A stretch of DNA of 22,463 nucleotides, taken from contig JAZRAG010000019.1 of NCBI GenBank assembly GCA_045634445.1, positions 1-22,463 of the forward strand, read 5' to 3'. This DNA is from Spyradenecus sp045634445 (GTDB lineage Bacteria > Verrucomicrobiota > Kiritimatiellia > RFP12 > DVOR01). Below the pieces are notes generated by a model. The model was not told the origin of the DNA. It saw only the letters and a list, made by a program, of their open reading frames with translations, and searched no databases. Shown here piece after piece: positions 6,588-13,425 of this stretch. Position numbers and translations under genes: made by a program. Within the stretch, counting starts at the first letter, position 1; every line of letters begins with the position of its first letter.

Positions 6588-8123
6588 TTAGGGCTTCATT
6601 TGCTGTACGGCGGCTTCAGCAGCCATTTCAACAAAAGGAATCTTGTTGGTAGGATGCACGTTATTCTTTTCACCTAAACCCTTAGAGAAGGTATCTAAGT
6701 AAGTCGCACCTGTAAGCTGGCATGCCTTCTGCTGTGCAGCACGATAAGGTTCCCAAGGACGATTCATCACGGGAAGGCCTACCATCAAGAACGGCGTTTC
6801 CAGCGTAGGGCGCAAGCTTTCAATCACAGCCAAGAGCGTTTCAAGCATGTAATCATCTGCCAGCGGCTTATCGGGTGCGATATTCACTGTCGCATTCGAT
6901 TCGCCTTGATACCACAAAACACCATCAATCGGAAGGTGCTTTACCTTCGCGATACCTTCGCGATAGAGTTTATTCAATGGCCACCAATAAGCTTCAATCT
7001 TATTTCCCTTACGACGCGGATATTCGCGTGCGCACCACTTGCAGGGAAAATCTTCGTTTTCGTTGATCTGCTTGCGATTGGTTACAATCTTCAAGAGATT
7101 GGGGTACTTCGGCTTACCTTGTTCATCCCAAGCGGCCATCACTTCTTCGCTCAAGAACGACTCTGTCGGCGCGCCACCTGCAGCCACGTAAAGAATTGCA
7201 ATCGGCTTGCCTGTAGCCTGCGCACGACGAATCGCAAAAGAGACGCCCATTGCAGACCAATCCTTCGCATTCTGCGGCGTAATCTTATGCCACTTACCCG
7301 TAGCAAAATCCCACAAACGAATGTCATAGTTCGCGGTAGCGGCGGCTTCTTCGTTGGCTTTTGAGCAACGTCCCAAGGGCCAATACATGTTTGACTGACC
7401 TGCGCACAACCAAACTTCTGCCTTACCAGCAATATCTTCAGGAATTGCAACGGGAGCTTCTTCTGGCGTGGTCAACGCTTGATAGACGGTTTCTGCGATA
7501 ATCTTAGCACCTTCTACAGTCGGGTGAATCTTATCAGGGAAAGCCGTGAGCAATACTGGGCGCAAGGGTTCCTGCATGTCAATCAAACGCGCATTCGTCG
7601 CTTTCGCCACTTTTGCAAGTTCAGTCTGCATCACAAAGGGTTCGGGGGAACGGTAGAAAGTCTGCCCAGGAGCGAGCGGAGCGAGTTTACCCCAGATGTA
7701 GAGCTTCGGCTGCGTCGGAAGCGCTTGATAATCCGCGAGCAACGTCTGATAGTCCTTGGCAAAGGTACCAGGGGCCGTACGTTCTTTCTTAATGAACTCA
7801 CCGTTATCATTGATGCCTAAGTTACAAATCACGATATCGGGCTGCCATTCCAATGCGGCCTTGTGTTCGGACATGTAACGATAGCCACGAGGCTCATTAC
7901 CACGCATTGAGTGCAAGTAAATCCCACGTCCCGAGTTACCGAAGTTGCGCACTTCGTAACCTTCGCCCAAGAGTTTCTGTAATTGAGCTGGATACGAATC
8001 TTCGTTTCGATTCTTAATACCATAACCATAGGTAATGGAGTCGCCAATACAAGCCACCTTAATGGGCGCTGCAGCGAGGATCGATGTCGCCACGAGGCTA
8101 AACAATAGCAACATTCCCTTCAT
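6588..8123 (-). CDS. Secreted two-domain esterase: SGNH/GDSL hydrolase + sialate O-acetylesterase-like domain
   Basis: A 511-residue protein with a signal peptide (about residues 1-19, ending AAA). The N-terminal SGNH domain (about 20-215) has GDSI (Ser29), FGNSG, GIND (Asn105) and DKIHP (Asp197, His200). The C-terminal domain (about 230-508) fits the sialate O-acetylesterase (SASA) family: CAGQSNM (Ser244), WYQGESN (405-410) and VHP (His490). Both appear intact, so the enzyme may remove two kinds of acyl groups from glycans in the periplasm or outside. It is the last gene of the operon with the Kelch-symporter, which suggests that it deacetylates sugars before or during uptake. The start at 8123 has a strong AAGGAG-type site. 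The acetyl-sialic acid substrate is inferred from family and context. Confidence 0.88.
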   Translation of the reverse strand: MKGMLLLFSLVATSILAAAPIKVACIGDSITYGYGIKNRNEDSYPAQLQKLLGEGYEVRNFGNSGRGIYLHSMRGNEPRGYRYMSEHKAALEWQPDIVICNLGINDNGEFIKKERTAPGTFAKDYQTLLADYQALPTQPKLYIWGKLAPLAPGQTFYRSPEPFVMQTELAKVAKATNARLIDMQEPLRPVLLTAFPDKIHPTVEGAKIIAETVYQALTTPEEAPVAIPEDIAGKAEVWLCAGQSNMYWPLGRCSKANEEAAATANYDIRLWDFATGKWHKITPQNAKDWSAMGVSFAIRRAQATGKPIAILYVAAGGAPTESFLSEEVMAAWDEQGKPKYPNLLKIVTNRKQINENEDFPCKWCAREYPRRKGNKIEAYWWPLNKLYREGIAKVKHLPIDGVLWYQGESNATVNIAPDKPLADDYMLETLLAVIESLRPTLETPFLMVGLPVMNRPWEPYRAAQQKACQLTGATYLDTFSKGLGEKNNVHPTNKIPFVEMAAEAAVQQMKP

Positions 8124-8156
8124 AACCTTCTCCTTTTTGCGTGACGCTTTTAGCGC

Positions 8157-8186
8157 AAAACATCCGTCGCTTAACGCAGACGGATG
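8157..8186 (-). terminator. Hairpin spanning the stop codon of the secreted gene; possible partial terminator
   Basis: CATCCGTC and GACGGATG (8-bp perfect stem, 8161-8168 with 8179-8186) enclose the TAA of the upstream gene, followed on the minus strand by TTTT. A second inverted repeat, TTTTGCG/CGCAAAA (8135-8160), follows before the esterase ribosome site. It could lower expression of the esterase relative to the transporter. Confidence 0.5.
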
Positions 8187-9022
8187 GCTTCTTTTAACTT
8201 ATCATTCTTTTCAACGACTTCTTCCAAGTCTGCCTTCATCCCGTTGAGTCGCGCGGAGTCGGCCGTCGCGGGATCTAAGAGGTTTTGGGTAGAACGTCGA
8301 ATGAACTCGCTCTCCAACGACCAGAACACGTTACGCACGTAATATTCTGGTGTAGCGCGATGCAACACGGTTATTTCACCCGAATTTGCAATGTTCATGC
8401 GCGGCTTTGAAAGCGGCAAGTAAGCGCCCAACATCACGGTGGGGAAAACGGTCCCAGTCGGCACATCTTCTACGCGTAAAAAGATGCGGTCCACATGATT
8501 ACGCGACCAACGCACCAACTTGAAATTACGCTGTAAGTTCGGGTTGCTAGAAAAGAGTTGAACACCTTGAGAGATCAAACTTCCTGGCACCACTTCAAGC
8601 ACTTTGATTTCGGTCTCATAACGCTTATCACGGACAATCACACCGAAGGTAATCAAGTACTTTCCTTCTACCGAGATATCCGCAGCCTTCGTGAGGTCAA
8701 TTCGAAATGTACGCTCTTCGCCAGGCTTCAACTGAAGCGGACGCGGCAAACATCCACCGGGATCGCGTGCGAGGGGTGTACGGTTGCGATCTTCCAGACG
8801 CTTGACGTCTAAGGTACCCGCCGGCATGGAGCCCTTTCCTAAGGTCAAGGTGCCGGGGGTGTTATTACGCACCCAGAGTTTGATGGGCACTTCTTCACCG
8901 ATGACATAACTCAATGATTCAAAGGCCATGCCCACCGAAACGGGGCGAAGTGCTTGCTGCGGCTCGGCGGCCATAAGGACCGCCGCTCCGCAACACATCA
9001 AGAACGTTGCTAAGAAACGCAT
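8171..9022 (-). CDS. Secreted protein of unknown function in the symporter operon
   Basis: A 283-residue protein I do not recognise. It has a clear signal peptide (about residues 1-19, MRFLATFLMCC... ending AAE). Residues about 25-145 look like a beta-sandwich: alternating hydrophobic strands, a GEEVPIKLWVRNNTPGTLTL segment and LKPGEERTFRIDL, reminiscent of Ig-like or BsuPI-type domains. The C-terminal 45 residues are highly charged and probably form a coiled coil or long helix. There are two cysteines in the signal region and one more in the mature part. It starts 4 bp after the symporter stop, with only a weak GAAGAAG-type site, so it is probably translated by coupling. A periplasmic accessory role (sugar binding or symporter/esterase support) is only inferred from position. 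Confidence 0.8.
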   Translation of the reverse strand: MRFLATFLMCCGAAVLMAAEPQQALRPVSVGMAFESLSYVIGEEVPIKLWVRNNTPGTLTLGKGSMPAGTLDVKRLEDRNRTPLARDPGGCLPRPLQLKPGEERTFRIDLTKAADISVEGKYLITFGVIVRDKRYETEIKVLEVVPGSLISQGVQLFSSNPNLQRNFKLVRWSRNHVDRIFLRVEDVPTGTVFPTVMLGAYLPLSKPRMNIANSGEITVLHRATPEYYVRNVFWSLESEFIRRSTQNLLDPATADSARLNGMKADLEEVVEKNDKLKEAIRLR

Positions 9023-9025
9023 AAC

Positions 9026-11653
9026 TTAGGCTTCTTCTTCGCTCTTCGGACGCGAGAAGTGGGTCAAGCCCTTCGTATCGCGCGTATTGGGGAAGAAAAT
9101 GGAGAGCACCCATGCGAGCACCACGCAGACGACCAAACCGATACCGCCATAAACGAACGGGTGAGGCTTGATGAAGCTGAGTGCGCTACCAGCGGGAATG
9201 CAGTCCAAACCATAGCAGACGAAGTAGTTGGCCAAGAGACCAATCACTGCGGGGATACCACCCACGCGCGGCATGAAGACGCCCATAAAGAAGAGTGCGG
9301 TCAAGCCTGCGGTCAACATTGCAATGAACTTCTGGAATTCATCGAAGAGCGAACGCGTCGGAAGCTGTGCGAGCGTCAATGCTGCGCCCACGCCGAGAAT
9401 ACCAATCACGATCACGCAGATACGGCCGCACTTCACCTGCTGCGGACCCGTCAAGGTGGGCTTGAAACGGACCACGAAGTCGGTGGTGATAGCGGTGGAT
9501 GCGGAGGTGAGGTTTGCAGAGAGGGTGGAGATCGTCGCAGCGAAGATAGCTGCAATCACCAAGCCTGCAATCACAGGGTGCAATTCGATAGCCATGAAGA
9601 TCGGGAAGACCGAGTCGCTCTTCGGCATCGTGATATCCATCATTTCAGGCGAGCTGAAGTAGTGGGTGTAAAGACCCGTACCGATGGCGTAGAAGATGAT
9701 GGAGGCGATTACGGAGAGGACGCCGTTGAACCAAATGGAGTTGGCGGCCTTCTTTTCATCCGTACAAGCGATGTAACGCTGCACCACGCACTGGTCAGAG
9801 GTGTAGCTGGAGAGGTTACTCACCAAGCCCTGAATCACGACCACCCAGAAGACGGGTTCCTTCAAGAGGAAGCGGAAGTCAAGCAAGCGCCACTTTTCGT
9901 GTTCTGCAGCGATATCCACAAAGCCCGTGAAGCCGCCATTGGTATTCATAATGAGAAGGGTCAACACCGTGACTGCACCGCCGAGCAAGACGATACCCTG
10001 AACGAAGTCACTCCAAATCACGGCATCAAGACCACCGACGCAGCAGTAGAGAATCGTTGCCACGCCGCAGATGAGGATGCAGTTTTCCACGCCGATACCC
10101 GTCACAGCGTCCAATGCGAGAGCGGGGAGCAAAGTCACCACTGCCACACGGCAGACCATGAAGATATTGAACACGGCAGAACCGAAGAGGCGGATTGCCA
10201 AGTTGAAGCGCTTTTCGAGGTATTCGTAAGCACTGGTGATGTTCAAACGGCAGAAGAAGGGCAAATAGAAGAAGATTGCGATCGGAGCCATTGCCAAGAT
10301 GCAGAGCACCATCGGGAAGTAACGCCAGTCGCCGATATAGGTCATCGTGGGAATGGAGATAAAGGTAATCGAGCTGAGCATCGTTGCGAAGATACTCATA
10401 CCTGCCACGAACCACGGAATGCTCTTGCCACCGCGGAAGTAGCTATCTGCAGTCTTCTGACGAAGCACGAAGATCATGGCCATACCGACCATCGCCAAGA
10501 AGTAGATGCCGATCACGACCCAGCTGACCCAAGAGAAAGACCAGTTCTGACGTTCAAAGCTCACCACGTGTGCCACATTGGTACGCACTTTCGGCTTCAC
10601 TTCACCACCAGCGATGACCACCTTCGGCATCACCTTACCAGCAGCAGGAATCAAAGCCGTAGCTGCACCGCAGCGCGGAAGCACGTCAGCAGGCAATTCG
10701 CCATACTCAGTCCACTTACCCGTCACTGCGTGATAAGCGTAAACCGTGCGATTCCAATTGAAAGCTGCAGGCGCTTCGCCAAACATGCGTTCGCGATCTT
10801 CGGGCAACATACGGCTCACGCGGTCCCACATCTGACGATTGTAGCCGCCGACGAGCAACATGTGCTGGTCACCGATAGCCTGGAACGTAGCACCAATCGT
10901 TGCCACAGGCGCATCTTCAAGCGCCTTCCATTCCCAGTTACCATCAAAATTCTTCGTGTAGCCCCAGCCCTTCACATCAGCCATAGACTGACCATCTTCA
11001 GCCGTCACAGCACCGCCATAAACGACGAGTACCATCGACTTCTGGTCACCATTCTGAGCGGCTGCCACAGCCTGAGCACGCGGTGCACCAGGAAGTGCGG
11101 GCAATTCACCCCACGTCCATTCGCCATTCACGCGCTTCAAGGTAAAGACGCGATTCGTGAGCTTGCCATCCAAGATACCGCAAGCAAACGCAGCACCGCC
11201 ATCCCATGCCGTAGCGGCCGTCATCGAAAGCGTACCATAAGGGCATGCAGGAAGTGCTTCAGTCTTACCATCAGCGCCCAACAAGAAAGCCTGAGAAGAA
11301 GCACCATCAGCCGTCACGCCGCCTACGCAAATCAAACGCCAGTCGGGATTCACCGCAGTGCCGAGATTGATTGCCACAGAAGCACCTTCTGCAACACCCT
11401 TAGGAAGCGCGCCCACCTTTGTCCAAGCATCTGCCTTCGTGTCATAAACCGACACTGTAGCAGAATAAGCCTTCGTAGCTTCAAAAGTAGAACCGCCAGC
11501 AACAACCATCTTGTCACCCAGCAAGCCCGCATAAGGACGAGCCACAGCTTCAGGCGCAGTTGCAGTTGCCTTCCACTCCATCTTCAATGGAGCAGCGCAC
11601 AAAAATGACGCAGCCACCGCCGCTACTGCCATTAGAATTTTCTTGCTTCCCAT
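9026..11653 (-). CDS. Kelch (NanM-like mutarotase) domain fused to Na+/solute symporter (SSS family)
   Basis: An 875-residue fusion. A signal sequence (about 1-20) leads into a Kelch beta-propeller (about 25-367) with repeated GG-turn motifs (MVVAGGSTFE, LICVGGV, VVYGGAV, LLVGGYN, VVIAGGE), as in N-acetylneuraminate epimerase NanM and cyclically permuted mutarotases. An SSS transporter core follows (about 373-860): FRGGKSIPWFVAGMSIFATM, GGLDAVIWSDFVQG and SANLTSASTAITTDF (Na+ site region), with about 13 helices. The propeller would face the periplasm, converting the sugar anomer as it is taken up with Na+. Sialic acid is the best guess. The start at 11653 has AAGGAG at good spacing. The 849 codons opposite 9059-11608 contain no TTA, CTA or TCA, a strong codon bias that suggests high expression. 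It is first in the operon with the secreted protein and esterase. Confidence 0.9.
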   Translation of the reverse strand: MGSKKILMAVAAVAASFLCAAPLKMEWKATATAPEAVARPYAGLLGDKMVVAGGSTFEATKAYSATVSVYDTKADAWTKVGALPKGVAEGASVAINLGTAVNPDWRLICVGGVTADGASSQAFLLGADGKTEALPACPYGTLSMTAATAWDGGAAFACGILDGKLTNRVFTLKRVNGEWTWGELPALPGAPRAQAVAAAQNGDQKSMVLVVYGGAVTAEDGQSMADVKGWGYTKNFDGNWEWKALEDAPVATIGATFQAIGDQHMLLVGGYNRQMWDRVSRMLPEDRERMFGEAPAAFNWNRTVYAYHAVTGKWTEYGELPADVLPRCGAATALIPAAGKVMPKVVIAGGEVKPKVRTNVAHVVSFERQNWSFSWVSWVVIGIYFLAMVGMAMIFVLRQKTADSYFRGGKSIPWFVAGMSIFATMLSSITFISIPTMTYIGDWRYFPMVLCILAMAPIAIFFYLPFFCRLNITSAYEYLEKRFNLAIRLFGSAVFNIFMVCRVAVVTLLPALALDAVTGIGVENCILICGVATILYCCVGGLDAVIWSDFVQGIVLLGGAVTVLTLLIMNTNGGFTGFVDIAAEHEKWRLLDFRFLLKEPVFWVVVIQGLVSNLSSYTSDQCVVQRYIACTDEKKAANSIWFNGVLSVIASIIFYAIGTGLYTHYFSSPEMMDITMPKSDSVFPIFMAIELHPVIAGLVIAAIFAATISTLSANLTSASTAITTDFVVRFKPTLTGPQQVKCGRICVIVIGILGVGAALTLAQLPTRSLFDEFQKFIAMLTAGLTALFFMGVFMPRVGGIPAVIGLLANYFVCYGLDCIPAGSALSFIKPHPFVYGGIGLVVCVVLAWVLSIFFPNTRDTKGLTHFSRPKSEEEA

Positions 11654-11683
11654 AAGGAAACTCCTTGATTTTGTTGATTTATC

Positions 11684-11701
11684 GGCACGCGCGAGCGCGC
11701 C
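11684..11701. other. GC-rich hairpin in the symporter leader
   Basis: GGCACGCGCGAGCGCGCC forms a 7-bp stem with one mismatch and a 4-nt loop, in the untranslated leader about 30 bp before the start codon. It could affect mRNA stability or translation; no T-run follows. Confidence 0.45.
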
Positions 11702-11722
11702 ACAAATTAAGCGATTGTTACT

Positions 11723-11752
11723 ATAGTATCACATCCACCGCACCTACATCAA
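11723..11752 (-). promoter_or_regulatory. Putative promoter of the symporter operon
   Basis: On the minus strand TTGATG (11752-11747) and TACTAT (11728-11723) are separated by 18 bp, a fair sigma-70-like pair. The transcription start would be near 11716, leaving a leader of about 60 nt that contains the GC-rich hairpin. Confidence 0.5.
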
Positions 11753-11827
11753 GTAAACCCGCGCGATTTAACACGAATTTAACACCCCTTCTAACACCCC
11801 CCACAAAAGCCCTCTATTTCAAGCTTT

Positions 11828-11915
11828 TTGAAAACAACCTGTTTTACGATTCAAAACAACCCTTTTTGAGATTGAAAATAACCCTTTTTCAAGGTCAAAA
11901 CAACCCTTTTTCAAA
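11828..11915. repeat. Tandem 22-bp repeat, four units (array 2)
   Basis: Same family as the array at 1416-1503: AAAA blocks begin at 11831, 11853, 11875 and 11897, an exact 22-bp period, with the core TTCAAAACAACCCTTTTTGA and unit-specific changes. It lies between the symporter promoter and the doubtful gene at 11968. A- and T-tracts again alternate about every 11 bp. Confidence 0.9.
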
Positions 11916-11967
11916 AACACCCCAATTCAACCCTTAGAAAAACACCCAAACACCCCTTCTCCTCACC

Positions 11968-12318
11968 TCACACCCTCCCTTCGCGGAGCATTCCTAGGAA
12001 GTCAAACTCTTCTTGGATTAAGATGTCGTTTGATGGCTCGGGATCCTTTACTCCGCGCTTGCCACTATCTTTATCCCTGGAGTCGGAATGTGCTTGAGTA
12101 TCACGTCCATCGCTATAAGATATTTCTCCGCTGGAGGTGGAGTCCCAAACGTATCCAGCCACCTTTCTATCCATGCCATCAAGCTGTTTAATTATCTCTC
12201 CTGTGGCAATAATGTCATAATCGATGCCGCCGTCGAAGAGTCCACTTTCGACCTCTTCATCGCTTGCATAACCATCTTCTGTATTGCCGAAATCTTCATA
12301 GTTTCTCCTCCAACTCAA
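11968..12318 (-). CDS. Doubtful small acidic hypothetical protein
   Basis: An open frame of 116 codons beginning with TTG; no in-frame ATG precedes it before a stop near 12408. The product would be hydrophilic and rich in Asp, Glu, Gly and Ser, with no signal peptide or membrane helix, and I recognise no family. Codon use (many AGA, GGA, ATA, AGT) differs from the neighbouring genes. The good ribosome site here (TTGGAGGAG) fits a different frame beginning at 12299. This may be a gene remnant, a frameshifted gene or a chance open frame. A plus-strand frame at 12088-12363 competes for the same DNA. Confidence 0.3.
   Translation of the reverse strand: MSWRRNYEDFGNTEDGYASDEEVESGLFDGGIDYDIIATGEIIKQLDGMDRKVAGYVWDSTSSGEISYSDGRDTQAHSDSRDKDSGKRGVKDPEPSNDILIQEEFDFLGMLREGRV
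12192..12299 (-). CDS. Possible 35-residue basic peptide with a strong ribosome site
   Basis: ATG at 12299 is preceded by GGAGGAG with 5-nt spacing, one of the best ribosome sites in the window. It opens a 35-codon frame, Lys- and Met-rich (starting MKISAIQKMVMQAMKRSKV). It overlaps the 116-codon frame in another phase, so the two may be parts of one gene split by a frameshift. I do not recognise it. Confidence 0.3.
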   Translation of the reverse strand: MKISAIQKMVMQAMKRSKVDSSTAASIMTLLPQER

Positions 12319-12479
12319 AAGTCGTATATCATTTTTAAGGCTTGGGTGATGGTTTCGTTTTGAGGTTCTATTGCGTGTTTTTCTTTTTTGTGGGGTAGTT
12401 AAATTTTATTGTAAACACCGCGGAATCTATTAAAATTCGCGCTTTTTCGCGTTACGCGTATTATTTTATAATGTAAATC

Positions 12480-12488
12480 TGCTATAAT
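12480..12488 (+). promoter_or_regulatory. Extended -10 promoter of the thrB operon
   Basis: TGCTATAAT lies 25 bp before the thrB ATG. The preceding bases extend a 14-nt identity (12475-12488) with the tRNA-Pro promoter. Another TATAAT lies at 12467-12472. No good -35 hexamer is seen. The spacer 12319-12479 is AT-rich and otherwise empty. Confidence 0.6.
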
Positions 12489-12513
12489 CTGCGTGTTAAC
12501 ACGAGGATATACA

Positions 12514-13413
12514 ATGCGTTTTAGAATTTCTGTTCCCGCGACAAGCGCCAACGTTGGCCCTGGCTTTGACGTAATGGGGTTGGCGTTTGATATGTACAAT
12601 CGCTTTACTTTTGATACTGATTGCCCCGAAAAATTACAGATTGAAGGGTGTCGCCCCGAATTTGCAGAAGCGAAAAACAACTTACTTTACACGACGCTTG
12701 CGCAGGTTTTAGAGCAACATGGCCGCTTAGTGCCAAATCTCCGCATCATTTTTGACACCGACTTACCTGTGTGTTCGGGTTTGGGGTCGAGCTCTACGTG
12801 TATCGTGGCAGGTGTGATGGCCGCCAATATCATTGGCAATCTCTCGATGGATACCGAGCAGATTTTGCGCACGGCGACGCAGATTGAAGGTCACCCTGAT
12901 AACGTCGCACCGGCGATTTTGGGCGGTTTTGTGGCGGCAATTGTTGAAGACGGCTTGGTTTATTGGCACCGTTACCCGATTAGCGACCGCGTGAGCTTCT
13001 ATGCCATCATGCCTGAAGTGCGTGTGCCCACAGAAGCTGCGCGTGCAGCATTGCCCAAAACTTACTCTTTGACCGACTGTATTTACAACCTTTCGCGCGT
13101 ACCGATTTTGTTGGAAGGTTTGGAACGCGCTGATCCGCGCTTGATTCGCGCGGGGTGTAAAGACCGCATTCACCAGGAATATCGTCTGCAGTTGATTCCG
13201 CAGGGCGATGAAGTGATGCGTTTTGTCACTGAGCAAACCGACGCGGTTTCGGTCTACATCTCTGGTGCAGGCCCCACGATTGTCGCAGTTGTGATTGACG
13301 ATGATGACGCCTTCTTAAAGCAGATTAATCGTTTCACAGCAGATTTGAATCTCACGTGGACTACGCGTAAGATGCACCTTCAACGTCAAGGTGCACACGT
13401 CCGCCTCCTCTAA
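12514..13413 (+). CDS. thrB: Homoserine kinase
   Basis: A 299-residue GHMP kinase that phosphorylates homoserine in threonine synthesis. Family motifs are present in order: VPATSANVGPGFD near the N-terminus (motif 1), LPVCSGLGSSSTCIVAG (about residues 85-101, ATP-binding motif 2), EGHPDNVAPAILGG (about 130, typical of ThrB) and ISGAGPTI (about 250, motif 3). The length is normal. The start was placed at the ATG at 12514, seven codons inside the longest frame, because GAGGA lies 6 nt upstream and the protein then begins just like other ThrB proteins; the earlier GTG overlaps the promoter region. It is first in a plus-strand operon and 12 bp from the glycosyltransferase. Whether it is linked in function to the carrier-protein genes downstream is unknown. 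Confidence 0.93.
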   Translation: MRFRISVPATSANVGPGFDVMGLAFDMYNRFTFDTDCPEKLQIEGCRPEFAEAKNNLLYTTLAQVLEQHGRLVPNLRIIFDTDLPVCSGLGSSSTCIVAGVMAANIIGNLSMDTEQILRTATQIEGHPDNVAPAILGGFVAAIVEDGLVYWHRYPISDRVSFYAIMPEVRVPTEAARAALPKTYSLTDCIYNLSRVPILLEGLERADPRLIRAGCKDRIHQEYRLQLIPQGDEVMRFVTEQTDAVSVYISGAGPTIVAVVIDDDDAFLKQINRFTADLNLTWTTRKMHLQRQGAHVRLL

Positions 13414-13425
13414 TTGGAGCCTCCC

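Noticed and set aside
9059..11608. An 849-codon open frame on the plus strand opposite the Kelch-symporter gene
   Set aside because: Its codons are exact reverse complements of the symporter codons. It stays open because that gene avoids TTA, CTA and TCA. The translation is rich in His, Cys, Arg and Glu and resembles no protein.
11665..11937. A 90-codon plus-strand frame through the second repeat array
   Set aside because: The 22-bp period does not keep a reading frame, there is no ribosome site, and the peptide is a low-complexity product of the repeats.
12088..12363. A 91-codon plus-strand frame with hydrophobic stretches
   Set aside because: It overlaps the doubtful minus-strand frames, shows no family resemblance, and GGAG near its start could be chance; too weak to list as a gene.
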